A program made the position numbers and the translations under genes. The notes beneath the pieces are model-generated. The model saw nothing but the letters and a program-made list of their open reading frames with translations. It ran no database searches and was not told the DNA's origin. DNA of 64,000 nt from Ceratothoa steindachneri (taxonomy: Eukaryota > Arthropoda > Malacostraca > Isopoda > Cymothoidae): contig OZ018317.1 of assembly GCA_963969495.1 (NCBI GenBank), positions 219,174,691 through 219,238,690 on the forward strand, read 5' to 3'. Each line of letters begins with the position of its first letter. The stretch's first letter is position 1. Shown here piece by piece: positions 25,321 through 35,752 of the stretch.

Positions 25321-26419
25321 TTATTTCTATAAATTTTAGCGGCATCTGTAACTAAGTAGGGCAGAATTGTCGTTGCATAAACTACTGTCTGCTGGGTCAG
25401 TTTTCCGAAGGTACTGGAGAGGAAAAACTGGATGATGGTTGCATTTGCACATTCTTGTCTTTCTTAGACCACATGCACGATGGTTTACAATATCTCTCAC
25501 TTGCACTATAATAGATATATGCACAACACACTAGAGGCTATTGATTCCTATAGAACGGTTGCACGCCTATCCAAAAATTCTTAGGATTATTATTGCTCGG
25601 TACTGAATATGATCTAAATGAACTATTATTATTTGTATAACCGGGCACTGGATTTGCATTATTCACATTATATTATACACTATTAAAAGACTGAATAGGC
25701 ACAGAATTTACACTGCCTGCAATTTTGCATACTATTAGTGCCATTCGGAACGCTCATTATTATTACTATTATTAACATTGAGGCACTGTGCCTGAACAAA
25801 TGGCATGAATTTGTTTGCTAACTTCCAAACTTGAGCCAGTGTTAAGTTCTTTTTAAGCGGCGATGATGGGTGCTATGTTTATAGGTAGAGACTGGACAAA
25901 CTTCTGCCGATCTTGGTCTTCACCTACGCCCAATTGATTAGCGGTTATTCGTGGCTCTTCCAGGTTGGTTGCAAGTCGACCGGTGAGTGTAAAGGTATAA
26001 ATTAGTTTCTCAAAGAATTGATGCTTCGTTCTCTCAAAAAAGACCGATGAATCCTATTTTTAGTTGAGAGAGGTTCTGCATGGAGATGATCCTTGTTGGA
26101 AGTCGATCCACAATCTCGGGTGGCAATGCTGCTAAAACAGAGACAAATTTTGTCTCTTCCTGAGTAAGAGATAATGTTGAACCATCCTGCGGCTGTGGCT
26201 TCAGTGGAGACTGGAGGCCTCACTATAACGGTGCTAACGAGATTTGCTAAAGTACGAGTATGTTGCTATGTCGAATCTATCGTTGTGTCTTGATCAAAAT
26301 TGTTCGATAAGGAGGGTTACCAATGTAGGCGTATCAGTACGCGTATGGCACTCTGAGTAATTGGTTGTTTTCTTAGAGGTAAATTCGAAGTGATTGGTTT
26401 CCAATGAGATGTGGGATCA

Positions 26420-26490
26420 AAGGTTGATATGAAGCTACCAGCCGATTGATATGACTCCAATTTGATCTTGTTGAATAGCAAGATGCAAAA
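26420..26490. repeat. Short dispersed repeat, copy B
   Basis: Counterpart of 22,781-22,850. Here it lies about 30 bp from the ACTGGACC repeat at 26,519, whereas in copy A the two are separated by about 950 bp. Confidence 0.6.
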
Positions 26491-26649
26491 GACTTCCATT
26501 TGGTTTAGCTAGGAACATGACTGGACCAATCGCTCTCGTGATGTAGTGATAATAATAACTTCAGTTCATCAATTCTTCGTAGTTTATTTTTGACAGAGCG
26601 GTGAGGTGGAAATTGTCTTCAGATAACTCTTTCTTGCTTCTTGTTCTAT

Positions 26650-27380
26650 TCATTTACTGTATTATACAATTTCACAAGCCATATACAGCAGACAATCTCA
26701 CACTCTGAGGTAAATCTAAAGAAACATGTTTTAATACACAATCAATATATAATCCTCTTACATCATTAACATAATTATAATAAATGAAAAATAAGCTTTT
26801 TATCGATATTTTAATTAGATTAAATGAGGTCCTGTATAAAATACAATATTACCTTTTAAGTTCACATTGATGTTATTCATATTATTGTTCACCTTAAACA
26901 ATTTACTTGTACACCAACTCCAGACAAACATCCAAATTGGATTAGTATAATTAATCAATACAAAATATTTCTTCCCCATAATTACGGTGTTCCTATCGCT
27001 GTGTGTGCGAATTCTACTTTTGGACCAGAAATACACTATTTACCGCGAGAGCTTAAAATAGAACCAGATGATTAGTTAGAATAAAAGAATAACCAAGCAA
27101 ATAGATGTGCAATAATTCCGCATGGATATATTTATAATAATGCTATGCAAGTTATATGATATCAATTATTGTGACTACGTTTATTTTACCACAATAACTA
27201 AGAGCGCGCTTTTCACTGTGGCTTTTTTATTATGTCAAGTTGGGACGAAAGTAATGTCGAATTTTCTATAAGAAATTTTATATAGCATTTATTAAAGAAA
27301 TGTCTCTAGTTATCGTTTAGGAATGCTACAATGAGTAATTTATACCTTTTTCTTTCAGAGTATATATTTTTTTTCATATT
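26650..27380. other. No gene recognised; AT-rich
   Basis: No significant frame or repeat seen. AT-rich sequence between the gypsy relic and the mariner at 27.4 kb. Confidence 0.4.
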
Positions 27381-27389
27381 CTTCTTCCG

Positions 27390-28390
27390 TATTCATCCCT
27401 ATGATCGTCCCATCTAAACACATTAGAAATGTTTTACTCTATGAGTTTCATAATGGCGTCAATGAAAGAATAGCGGCAACATCCATTCACGACACTTATG
27501 GGGATGATGCAGTAAATGAAAGAAGTTGCAGGGGGTGGTGTTCCTGTTTGCTAAATGGGGATTTCTATCTAAAAGACGGACCAAAATAAGGTTTTCCAAA
27601 AGAATTTGATTCAGAAGTGTTGGAAACTGTTGTCATAGCAAATCTTGCTACAAATTCTAGGGAACTCGCAGAACAATTTAACCTAACACATAAGACTGTC
27701 CTACGCTAACTGAAAAAGATTGAAAAGGTTTCAGTGAGTGGAAATGGGTCTTGTGAATCTGTAACAGCGTGTTGCTTGGTGTGAGTCATTGCTTTCATTA
27801 CACCTTAAAAACACCATTTTTGTACAGGTTTTTGTTATGATGATGAGAATTGGATCCTTTATCATATCGTTAAACGGCGCTGTTTTGGGATCAGTCGAGG
27901 AAGACGAATTTCTCATAACGAGAGGAAGACTCCAAAGACTTCATCCAAAAATGATCATGTTGAGTGTATGGTGGGATATCGAAGGAAGTTCTAGACATCA
28001 ATCATACATTTATGGCAACCAAATTCGTCTTTTAAAAGCACCTTTGAGCCAAGGGCAGCCCTCTTTAGTCAACATAGGGGATGTCATCTTCATCACAATA
28101 ATTCCCATCCTCGCACAGCTCGAAAGAGCAAAGATCTCTTAGAGGAGATCGGTCGGGAAATATTGCTTCATCCTCCAAATTCTCCTGAACTTACTCCATC
28201 TGATTATATTATTAATTGTTTAGTGGATTACAGAACTATTTTGATGAGAAGAGGTTGAAAATGAGTTTGATTTATATTTAGCATCACACCGTTAAAGAAC
28301 GTTACAAGCATGGCATTTATAAGCTTGTTCACAGAGGGAATGAGCTTTTAGAAAGCAATGGACGTTATGTTTATGTTTAAATATTTCATA
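27390..28390 (+). mobile_element. mariner-type transposase relic
   Basis: Codes, in several frames, for HIRNVLLYEFHNG...YGDDAVNERSC..W (paired-type DNA-binding part), REL..Q.NLTHKTVLR (second helix-turn-helix), YDDENWILYHI (first catalytic Asp block, usually GDEKW), MIMLSVWWDIEGS, HNNSHPRTAR (second Asp replaced by Asn relative to the HDNARPH consensus), and PPNSPELTPSDY (third Asp replaced by Glu). The order and the WWD block identify a mariner-like cut-and-paste transposase. At least four frame breaks and two lost catalytic residues make it dead. Terminal repeats were not identified. Confidence 0.82.
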
Positions 28391-28603
28391 ATCATAAGGT
28401 TTTCATTTATAATAAATACCCTAAAATTGTACATTACTTTCATTCTAATTCGAAGGCATATTCAGGCCTTGAAGAGCGCATTACAAAAGACTTATTATTA
28501 TTATTATTCTTACATAACTGATACTTATACACATGCATTATTTTAGGAATCTATTGTTATGGGTAATAGAAGTCCTATATTCATAAATACATTAGTTAGT
28601 ACC

Positions 28604-29850
28604 AGGGGCGTAGCCAGCCAACCCGGGCCCCTGGAGCTAGGCATTTCCCCCCCTTCCCTCGTATCTCTATCATATACATATGCCTTAAAGTTGTGAATCT
28701 TAAAAAGAACACTGTTGTCCATTCATTTTATTAATACAGTCGACCCTCGACTATTCGCGGTTCGTCATCTGCGCCTTCAACTATTCGCGTAAAATTTGGT
28801 GGAGCATTAAAATTCAAAATTTGCACCATTTCCAGACATCCGCGGAAACCTACCTACATAGACGGGACGATTCCAGCCAATCAGCATTCAGATCTTACTC
28901 GCTCGACTACAGTATGTACAGTATATGTATCGATTTCCTGCGCTCCATTCAGTGCGTTTATGCCGCCGAGAGACGACAATCATACACTAAGCCCTTTGGG
29001 TTTAGGGCAAGGAAACTCCTTTTGTGTCCCACGTATGTGAGCGGTGATTTGTGTATTTGTCTTAATTGTCATCATCATTGTCATCACCATCGAACTGCAC
29101 AGGCAACATCATCTACACTCATCAGTCATCATTCTTCAATCAAAACAAAACTATCTCCAAGTGAGTAAACATTATACAATAAAATAATTTAATGTGTCCT
29201 GATACTTTATTTCATACTGTATGTGTATGAACATGACAAAACATAACTTCTTGAATTAATATGGGGAGCGTATTATGATGTTTGGGAAGGGTTGGGTGTG
29301 TTTTAGGGGTAGCGTCAACTATCTGCGGTTTTTCAATATTCGCGAGGGTTCGTGGTCTCTATCCCCCGCGAATATGGGGGGTCAACTGTATTGTAGAAAA
29401 TGAAATGAATACGTCTTATCAAAACACTTTATTAGCAAATAGCCTCAATATAGTCATTTTAGTGCTGAAAAAGCAGTAGGAATTGTATCATGTATATATC
29501 CAATACATAATAACAAAGTCTCTCATACATTGTGAAGCAATACATTTTATTCTAATTGCATTCTTCGAGCTTTACGGCTGGCAAACATAGAAATATGACC
29601 ATCAAATTTAAGTTTCCTTAACAAACGAGCTTCTATTGCCAAGACATCTAAGCTGTTTAGTCTAATCTGACACTTAGTTGACCTCAGGACGTTTTTCTAC
29701 TCTTTCCAAAGCACTGAAGGACTGTTCTGCTCCAGCAAATGTAACTGGAAAAGTGCAAAATATTCTGAGAGCAATACATACATTTTGAAATAAGGAATTA
29801 AGGTTTCGAATACACAGATTATTAAGCAGCTGTAAAGGTGATAAATTACC
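28604..29850 (-). mobile_element. hAT element 3' part, interrupted by a MITE
   Basis: On the minus strand 29,835-29,540 reads NVCIALRIFCTFPVTFAGAE then QSFSALERVEK and, after a frame break, RLLRKLKFDGHISMFASRKARR. This is the hAT dimerisation block of the ZMYM-like group (ALRI..TLPVT.A.AERSFS.L). The other end at 28,604-28,640 starts CCAGGGGCGTAGCCAGCC and has a matching GGGCCCC string, typical of termini of this hAT group. A Tigger-like MITE sits inside (28,737-29,388). The transposase N-terminal part is missing, cut off where the next mariner begins. Confidence 0.72.
28737..29388. mobile_element. pogo/Tigger-like non-autonomous element (MITE)
   Basis: Left end CAGTCGACCCTCGACTATTC after TA; right end reads, in reverse complement, CAGTTGACCCCCCATATTCG, followed by TA. 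Such ends with CGCGG/CGCGA strings, and the TA target duplication, match the pogo/Tigger group of Tc1/mariner. Subterminal segments (TTCGCGGTTCGTCATCTGCG and, at the right, CTATCTGCGGTTTTTC) extend the inverted repeat. The 652-bp interior holds no transposase. It is inserted in the hAT relic. Confidence 0.82.
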
Positions 29851-29999
29851 GGGTTTTTCAAAAGTTCTGTTACATTCAGATTTTTTTTTTATTTCAAGAG
29901 GTTTACGTGTGTGATAGAAAAAGTTCGGTCAAACAAACTTAAAGTTCTACTTTTCCAGCATATGTAATTAAAACATCTTTTCCATTGCGGGGGCAGGTG

Positions 30000-30845
30000 T
30001 GTCAAGACGAAATTGAAAAGAATCGAAATCAGTGCTTTCCTACGTACAAGCCATAACAAGTCTGACATCGGGAAGCGGCTCAACGTCAGCTGGATAACCG
30101 TCCACAGAGTCGCGGAGAGGCTCAAGAACGGGGAAGACCTAAAAGATCGACTTTGGGTTGACAAACTTCAAGTTGTCAACCGTATGGTAGTGAGAAAGGC
30201 CTTCCCAGCCGCTCTGTGGCTCAAAATGACTGCGCTCGCGAAGAGCATCTCGGTGGCCAGGGTGTCACGAGCGGTCAAGCAGGAGGGCGGCAAGAGCTTG
30301 AGGTGCGTGGAAAGTCTTCTGCTCACGGACCGCATGAGAGAACAACGCCAGAAGCGTTGTCCCTTTCTTATCAACGAGTTGAAAAGTCATGGAAATCGAA
30401 TTCTCATTTTTTATGATCAACAAAACATTCACGGTCGATACGGTCACCACCAAGCAGAAAGACCCCGCGATGAGCTTCGATCAGGATGTATCCGAGGTCT
30501 GCTACATGTCCACGACCAAGAGCCCTCCTCCGTCATGATGCTCGGTGTCATGGCTTCAAATGGCGAGAAGGTGCCGCTAGTGTGGTTTGTGACTGGTTAT
30601 AGGCACACCGATGCAATTTACAAGGACATCTTGGCCATGAAAGACCTGAACTGGGTAAGAAAGATCACAAAGAAGGCGGACTAAGTCTTTCAGCAGGGCC
30701 GTGCCCCGTTCCATACTGCCAAAAGCGTGCAAGAATGGTCGGGGTCGGACACGAACTCCTGGTCGAAAGATTTTCAGCCGTCGCAATCGCCCGACCTCAA
30801 TCTCCACGACTACAGCGTGAAGTCCTCCGTCAACCGCGTGTGAGC
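30000..30845 (+). mobile_element. mariner-like transposase gene (long uninterrupted frame)
   Basis: The frame 30,013-30,684 (223 codons) starts within the N-terminal DNA-binding region (NKSDIGKRLNVSWITVHRVA), continues through GGKSLR and LTDRMREQRQKRC, gives ILIFYDQQNIHG (usually IFSDEK, Asp kept), SSVMMLGVMASNGEKVPLVWF, and after a stop FQQGRAPFHTAKSVQEW (the QQDGAPAHTA block with the Asp lost) and PSQSPDLNLHDYSV (third Asp kept). This group, with the VMASNGEK block, is widespread in invertebrates. One stop and loss of the second Asp indicate inactivity. It directly follows the hAT relic and precedes a Tc1. Confidence 0.85.
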
Positions 30846-30900
30846 TAGCATGAGGAAAGATGATGAGTTAGTAAATGAAATTTTCATGGTACATAAAGGC

Positions 30901-32264
30901 ATATATTTAATATATTTTATAAAGATTTCATATGATACAATTGTATATTCAAGAAATTATACTAAATTTAATAAAATAAAATATTGACAGGCAAAATAAA
31001 ATAAAGATTTTTTCAGGAACATACTAGAAGTTTCTTGAAATCATCTATCAACATTTTTCTCAGTGAATAAGAACTTTAAAAACCGCCATTGTTGTCATAC
31101 TCACTCTGTATAGATACCACCGCACGTGAAAGTGACTCCTGAGCTCCGTCAGAGAATTGTTAGCTTGAAGACTTCGGGGAGGACACTTTCTGCGATTTCA
31201 AGAGAAGTAGGAAGGTCCAAGAGTGAGATTTCGTGTGTTCTAAAGTTATACATTTAAAACAAAACCTATAAATCTCCCTTAACAGTTTAAGAAGACAGAG
31301 CTATTAGGCACTTCTCTATGGAGAATCCCTTCGACTCTGCAACAGGAATTTCTCGAAAATTTAAGACCAATATTGGCAAAGAAATGAACTGTTTCACAGT
31401 GTCCCGTCGTCTCAATGCATTTGGCTTTAAAGTTATTTCTACAGCAGACAAATTAATCATCAGTAAGAAGAACCAGAAGGTGAGATTCGAATATATTAAA
31501 GCTCGTGTTGTTTGGAGAGATGAAGATTGGGAGATATTTCATTTCAGCGTCGAAAGTAAATTTAGTTTAGTTGGATCTAATGTCACACACTTGTTAGATG
31601 CACTTCAGATAATAGACTTAACCCCAAATGTGTTAAAATATCTGCCAATCATGGAGGAGGCAGCTTCATGGTATGACAGATGTTTTCGTCTAAAGGAGTT
31701 GGTCCGTGAACTCAAATAACCGGAACGGTAAATGCGAATGTGTTCCTAAACTTGGTACAACATGTTATATCTTCACTCCTAACATATCTAAACCAGCTAG
31801 CAGTATTTATGCAGGACAACGCCCCATGCCATACTGCAAAGTGGGTAAAATGCTATTTCGAACAAGATATGGAAGTAATGTAGTGGGCTGCTCAGATTTC
31901 GGATGTGAACTCAAGAGAACCTCTGGAAGGGCATTGGAGACAAAGTTCGAAACCAGCAGCCTTCAACTGTAACGGATTTAATAAAGAAAATTTAGTAAAA
32001 TTGAACAGAATTGGTGAGGTCTTGTGGTCTTCAATGCACCGAAGTCAGAGGAAACAAAGGCTTCAATACCTTAAATTCAGTGTTTTAACTTTTATTGTTG
32101 TCAAATCTTGCTTTGTTTTTAGAGTATTTGCTTGCTAAGTATTTCTGTGAATGATCATTCGCTTATTTTCTAAGTGTCAATATTTTATTTTGTTAGTTTA
32201 TTTAGTATAATTTCTTTAATATACGATTGTATCATATGAAATCTTCATAAAATATATTAAATGC
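30901..32264 (+). mobile_element. Tc1-like element with ~88-bp terminal inverted repeats
   Basis: 30,901-30,988 and the reverse complement of 32,177-32,264 align over about 88 bp (shared core GATTTCATATGATACAAT and AAATTATACTAAAT, ending AAAATAAAATATTGAC). Inside, 31,125-31,250 encodes ELRQRIVSLKTSGRTLSAIS (helix-turn-helix), 31,318-31,719 the remaining DNA-binding part and FHFSVESKFSLVGS (the SDESKF block, Asp replaced by Val), then MQDNAPCHTAKW (second Asp kept) and ISDVNSREPLEGHW (third block, SPDLNPIE...W). Two or more frameshifts. Tc1 transposases use DD34E chemistry and TA targets. Confidence 0.87.
31318..31719 (+). pseudogene. Tc1 transposase, N-terminal and first catalytic block
   Basis: An open frame of 133 codons beginning ENPFDSATGISRKFKTNIGK, a typical second helix-turn-helix of Tc1 proteins (NPF.TA..I), followed by TVSRRLNAFGF, VVWRDEDWEIFHFSVESKFS. 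The catalytic Asp in SDES is Val here. It continues in a different frame from about 31,800. Confidence 0.8.
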
Positions 32265-32700
32265 ATGCATTGCTTTCCTCCCTTGACTAAGGCCCTGGTT
32301 AGTCCTTGAAAATAGGGACTAGTATGGAAAATATGTAATCATATTAAACGTTTTTTATACCTTTTCAAAACTTGACAGTTAGCTCCTTATTATTTTCCAG
32401 ATGAACAGTGGTCATTACATTAATAAGGTCATATATATGGCTAATTTATGTAAAGTCGTTCAAACAGGTTGAGTAGTACCTCCTAGAGTAATTCTCTTTG
32501 GAATATCCGCCACTTCTTTGGGGGATCTAATGCATTATGGTACACATAGTCCAGTTGTTTAAATTATGGAAAAGCTTAGAGCATACATGCTGCATGTTGA
32601 AAGAGCTCAATAACCTCATGGGCTTGGCACATCGACCATAACAAAACTTATCATTTTCGATGACTTCCATTCATTTGATGGACTAATTCTCTAAAGAGAT
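32264..32700. other. No feature recognised
   Basis: About 440 bp of AT-rich sequence between the Tc1 right end and the Penelope-like relic. Nothing recognisable. Confidence 0.4.
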
Positions 32701-33370
32701 ATACTTACATAATTTTGAATACGAATAACCTCGAACAAGTGAACGGTGTAGTTGAAACATTCAAGAACAACTCGTGTCTGAATTTCACCCACGAAACGGA
32801 AGATGAAGGATCCCTTTCCTTCCTTGATATCCTCATAAGTACCCAGGAGTCCAGATTTGTGACCCAAGTATACGTTAAGGCCACGAACTTGGGCTTCTGC
32901 TTAAACGGTTCTTCTGAGTGTCCTGATCTTTACAAGATATCATTCATCAATGCCTTAGTTAACAGAACAATTTATCATTCACCCACGTGGACGGCTGTTG
33001 ATCTCGAACTTAAGAGACTAACATCGTGTGCGAATATTCGTGCAAAGTCGGTGACTGCGAACACCGCAATTCAAAGTACATCGGCATAACCTCCACAGCC
33101 CTGCCAAGGTGACTGACTGCTCACCTTCAAGATGTCGCGATTAAAAACACGCCAACTCTCATGGCACTACCTTAACCCGTGAGAAACTGAATAAGGACGC
33201 CTTCATCATCCTGAGTCTCCCAAACGGCAGAAGATTGCGGATGGCCGAACTCTTTATTATTCAAATGGAGAAACTGGCAATTAACGTGCAACTTCAGCCG
33301 AAAACGATACTCCCGACATCCCATTTTCTCCGATTTGAATTTGACCGCCGTTAAAAGAAGCAGGTTTTCA
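32700..33370 (+). mobile_element. Penelope-like retroelement, RT end plus GIY-YIG endonuclease
   Basis: Frame 32,715-33,089 reads LSFLDILISTQESRFVTQVY, VKATNLGFCLNGSSECPDLYK and INALVNRTIYHSP, matching the late RT/thumb region of Penelope-like elements (F-L-D-V/I...T-x-V-Y-x-K-x-T...S-x-x-P...K). Shifted frames that follow give SKYIGITSTALPR, LTAHLQDVAIKN, REKLNKDAFIILSLPNGRRL, RMAELFIIQMEKLAINVQLQ and LPTSHF, the GIY-YIG nuclease domain (iG.T...L..RL..H...ai...H.. and the E in MAE). Penelope-like elements pair RT with this nuclease instead of an AP endonuclease. Upstream RT blocks are missing; 5'-truncated. Confidence 0.83.
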
Positions 33371-33587
33371 AACACTCATTTTCCTTTGCCTCCTTTGCCA
33401 GAGAATTAAATCGGAGTGACAAATAGTGAGACAATGAATGAATGATGTGAATAGAAAGAACAGAGAGGGATCACTGTGTAACACAGGCGAACAGGCAGTC
33501 GCAGAGGAAAAGGGTGCTGAAATAACTTGAGAGGGGATAGGAAGAGTTGGTAATTCGGTGGCTAGATACCGATGCGTGATGTGGTTA
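33370..33587. other. No feature recognised
   Basis: Short unassigned spacer between the Penelope-like relic and the minus-strand LINE. Listed for continuity. Confidence 0.35.
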
Positions 33588-34409
33588 GGTGGGTCTCGAG
33601 GTGTTCGTGACTGGACGACGGTCAGAGGGTGGTCAGGAAGGAGAGCCTGTCTGCTTAGTTGAAAACGCGTTATTCATGATGCTTTTAACTTATGCGAAGA
33701 ACGGTATGGGTTGCGAGTGGTCATGGGCTGCGAGGTATCGCAGTGACATTGCATACCGTCTTGCGTGTAGTGCGGTGTATAAGGGGTCTCTGCGAGTTTC
33801 CCGAGTTGTTTTTTGAGTCTGGTGTGGGTGTATATGTTGAGGGGTGCTAATTTGTTGTTGTAGTGTAGTGTGGATATTCTCGTGTACAAGGGAGAGTGGC
33901 AAGTGCGCTTCAGAGCAGAGTTCTGAATGCGCTAAGCCTTTTGCTGCCACGTGGCACTCGCAGCTACGAGTGATGGTGAGGCGTACGCGAGAAGAGGTCG
34001 CACGAGTGTTTTATATAGGTGTAACTGAAGTTTTTTGACCGCAGGATAGGACCTGTGCAGCGTTGTGTTTGTACGTACGGCTCTTGCTTGTTTATGTTCT
34101 GGTGTATATTGAACCTAAGGGTCTTGTCAAAAGTTACCCAAAGAATTTTTGTATGTTGTGTGTAGTCAAGCCTAGTTAGGTTTAGATGGTTCATGTCCGG
34201 TGTGTGTGAGAAAATTTGTATGTTATGCATGAAGTGATCTCTGGCGTCAAAGAGTGTTTTCTGAGGTTTCGTGGCAATCAGCCATTTATCCTCGTATTCT
34301 GTCTTAGCGTCTAGTATTATTGGTGCGTGGAGCGCAATCTCGTCTGGTCCACAGCCGTTGTCGAGAATGGTCTCGTCATCAGCGTAGGACACTGTGTATG
34401 TGTGACAGC

Positions 34410-35752
34410 CAGTAGTGGGCGCGATAGCGAAAAATTATATCACGATAACCGATAAATAGATAATGATAACCTTATCGGCGATAACCGACAATCGATAACT
34501 GGCGATAAATTAATCACCCGATAAGGTAATTACCGATAAATCCAAAATTATAATACAATATTGATTATTGATTATAAATAGCGTTATTTTATAATACAAT
34601 AGTAAGAATATTTGAATACTGTTTCTTAGTTTCTTACCTGGTGAGGCTCTCCTTCATCTCCTCCTAGGTTTTGAGGATCCTCCTCCCCAGTGTCCTCCTG
34701 GAGGGTACCTCTTTCTTAGGGTTGAGGGTGTGGACCATGTCCCTGAAGCTCTGACTGTCCACCTTCTGCAGCGGCAGCATGTTGTCCACCACAAACCTGG
34801 CAATTGTCTTGTCGACGGTGGACTGCAGGACGGTGCTGCCGTCCTGGGCCATGATGCCTAAAGGTCTCGGCGATGGACATCTGCCGTTGCTTCTTGCTGG
34901 TTGCCCCACCGTCGTCTGACTGACCGGACCGGATTCTGCTGCAGCCGCCAGTCCCAACGTTGGCCTTGCAAGCTTCATCAACTTGTTTTACGTTGTCAGG
35001 ATGAATCCTGTTGAAGTGACTCTTCAGGTTGGCCTTGGTGCCCTTGTTCACCTTCACCTCAGTGATCTTGGAGAGGCAGGACAAACACGGGAAGATGTAG
35101 CTGTCGCCAACCATCTTCTTCTACTTAACCCACTTGCCAAGGAATGGCCAGGTTGACTGAGGCTCAGCCTCAGTGAGCTCAGAGTCAATAGACTCCGCTG
35201 AGTCTCTTTGGCTTAAAGCGGGCAAAGCACTGCACTACTCAATTATAATAAAAATAGCATAAGTTTAGAATAGGGGCGTAATTTCGTAAGTGTTCAAAAC
35301 GTTAATAAACGGATATTAAAGAATAGCACCGAATAGTACATGCATTCATATACACGTGCACAAAGAATTAGAGCGGAAGAAGCACGGGAACATAGGGAAA
35401 AAATCATCAAAGAACGCGTAAAACTGGTTTCGCGCTGGAATAACACCTCGTGATCTCTCGTCCGATAGCTGATGAGAAACTGAAGCTGAGCGAACGTTTT
35501 GAGAAGACGTCAAGACCGACCGCCCCGCACTCAGTTAAGTATACGTTTGGTTCCCAGCTCGGACCTACCTATTTCTGCCTCCAAGGCACGCGCGGCTCGT
35601 CCCTGTGCTGAACTGGAACCAAACACTGAAATTATCGATTATCGCTAGTTTGGAACCAAAACTATCGGTGATACCGATGAATCGATAACGCAGGGAAAAA
35701 ATATCGGATAACCGATGACCCAATATGGTTATCGCGATAACGCCCACCTATA
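34410..35752 (-). mobile_element. hAT element, internally deleted, with perfect 8-bp target duplication
   Basis: Flanked by GTGACAGC at 34,402-34,409 and 35,753-35,760, an exact 8-bp duplication as made by hAT transposases. The ends read CAGTAGTGGGCG and, reversed, TATAGGTGGGCG, and both flanks are rich in CGATAA strings in inverted orientation (ATCACGATAACCGATAA and TTATCGCGATAAC). The 1,343-bp body encodes only an N-terminal BED zinc finger and a short following segment on the minus strand. It interrupts the RT of the Jockey-like LINE nine residues before the ADD motif. It must be younger than that LINE. Confidence 0.9.
34664..35114 (-). pseudogene. hAT N-terminal BED-type zinc finger protein fragment
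   Basis: CLSCLSKIT...KGTKANLKSHFNRIH shows the C-x2-C...H-x4-H arrangement of BED fingers. A second overlapping frame (34,664-34,981) gives STVDKTIARFVVDNMLPLQK, VDSQSFRDMVHTLNPKKEVP and SRRTLGRRI, the conserved segment following the finger in ZBED/hAT transposases. A single frameshift lies between them. The RNase H-like catalytic core and dimerisation block are absent, so this copy could not move itself. Confidence 0.85.

Larger units (their letters stand above)
23820..26650 (-). mobile_element. Second Ty3/gypsy element, heavily decayed
   Basis: Minus-strand order from 26.2 to 23.9 kb: gag remains, protease, RT traces, RNase H. The ends carry a direct repeat: ACTGGACCAAGCGTTCTCTT at about 23,834 and ACTGGACCAATCGCTCTCGT at about 26,519, each followed by about 120 bp of similar sequence (to about 23,950 and 26,640), the pattern expected for LTR remnants. 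No integrase is recognisable. It belongs to the same broad group as the element at 17-21 kb but is not its duplicate. Confidence 0.75.

Noticed and set aside
28821..29168. 115-codon plus-strand frame inside the Tigger-like MITE
   Set aside because: No transposase motif; His-rich tract from CATCAT repeats; non-autonomous elements often hold chance frames.
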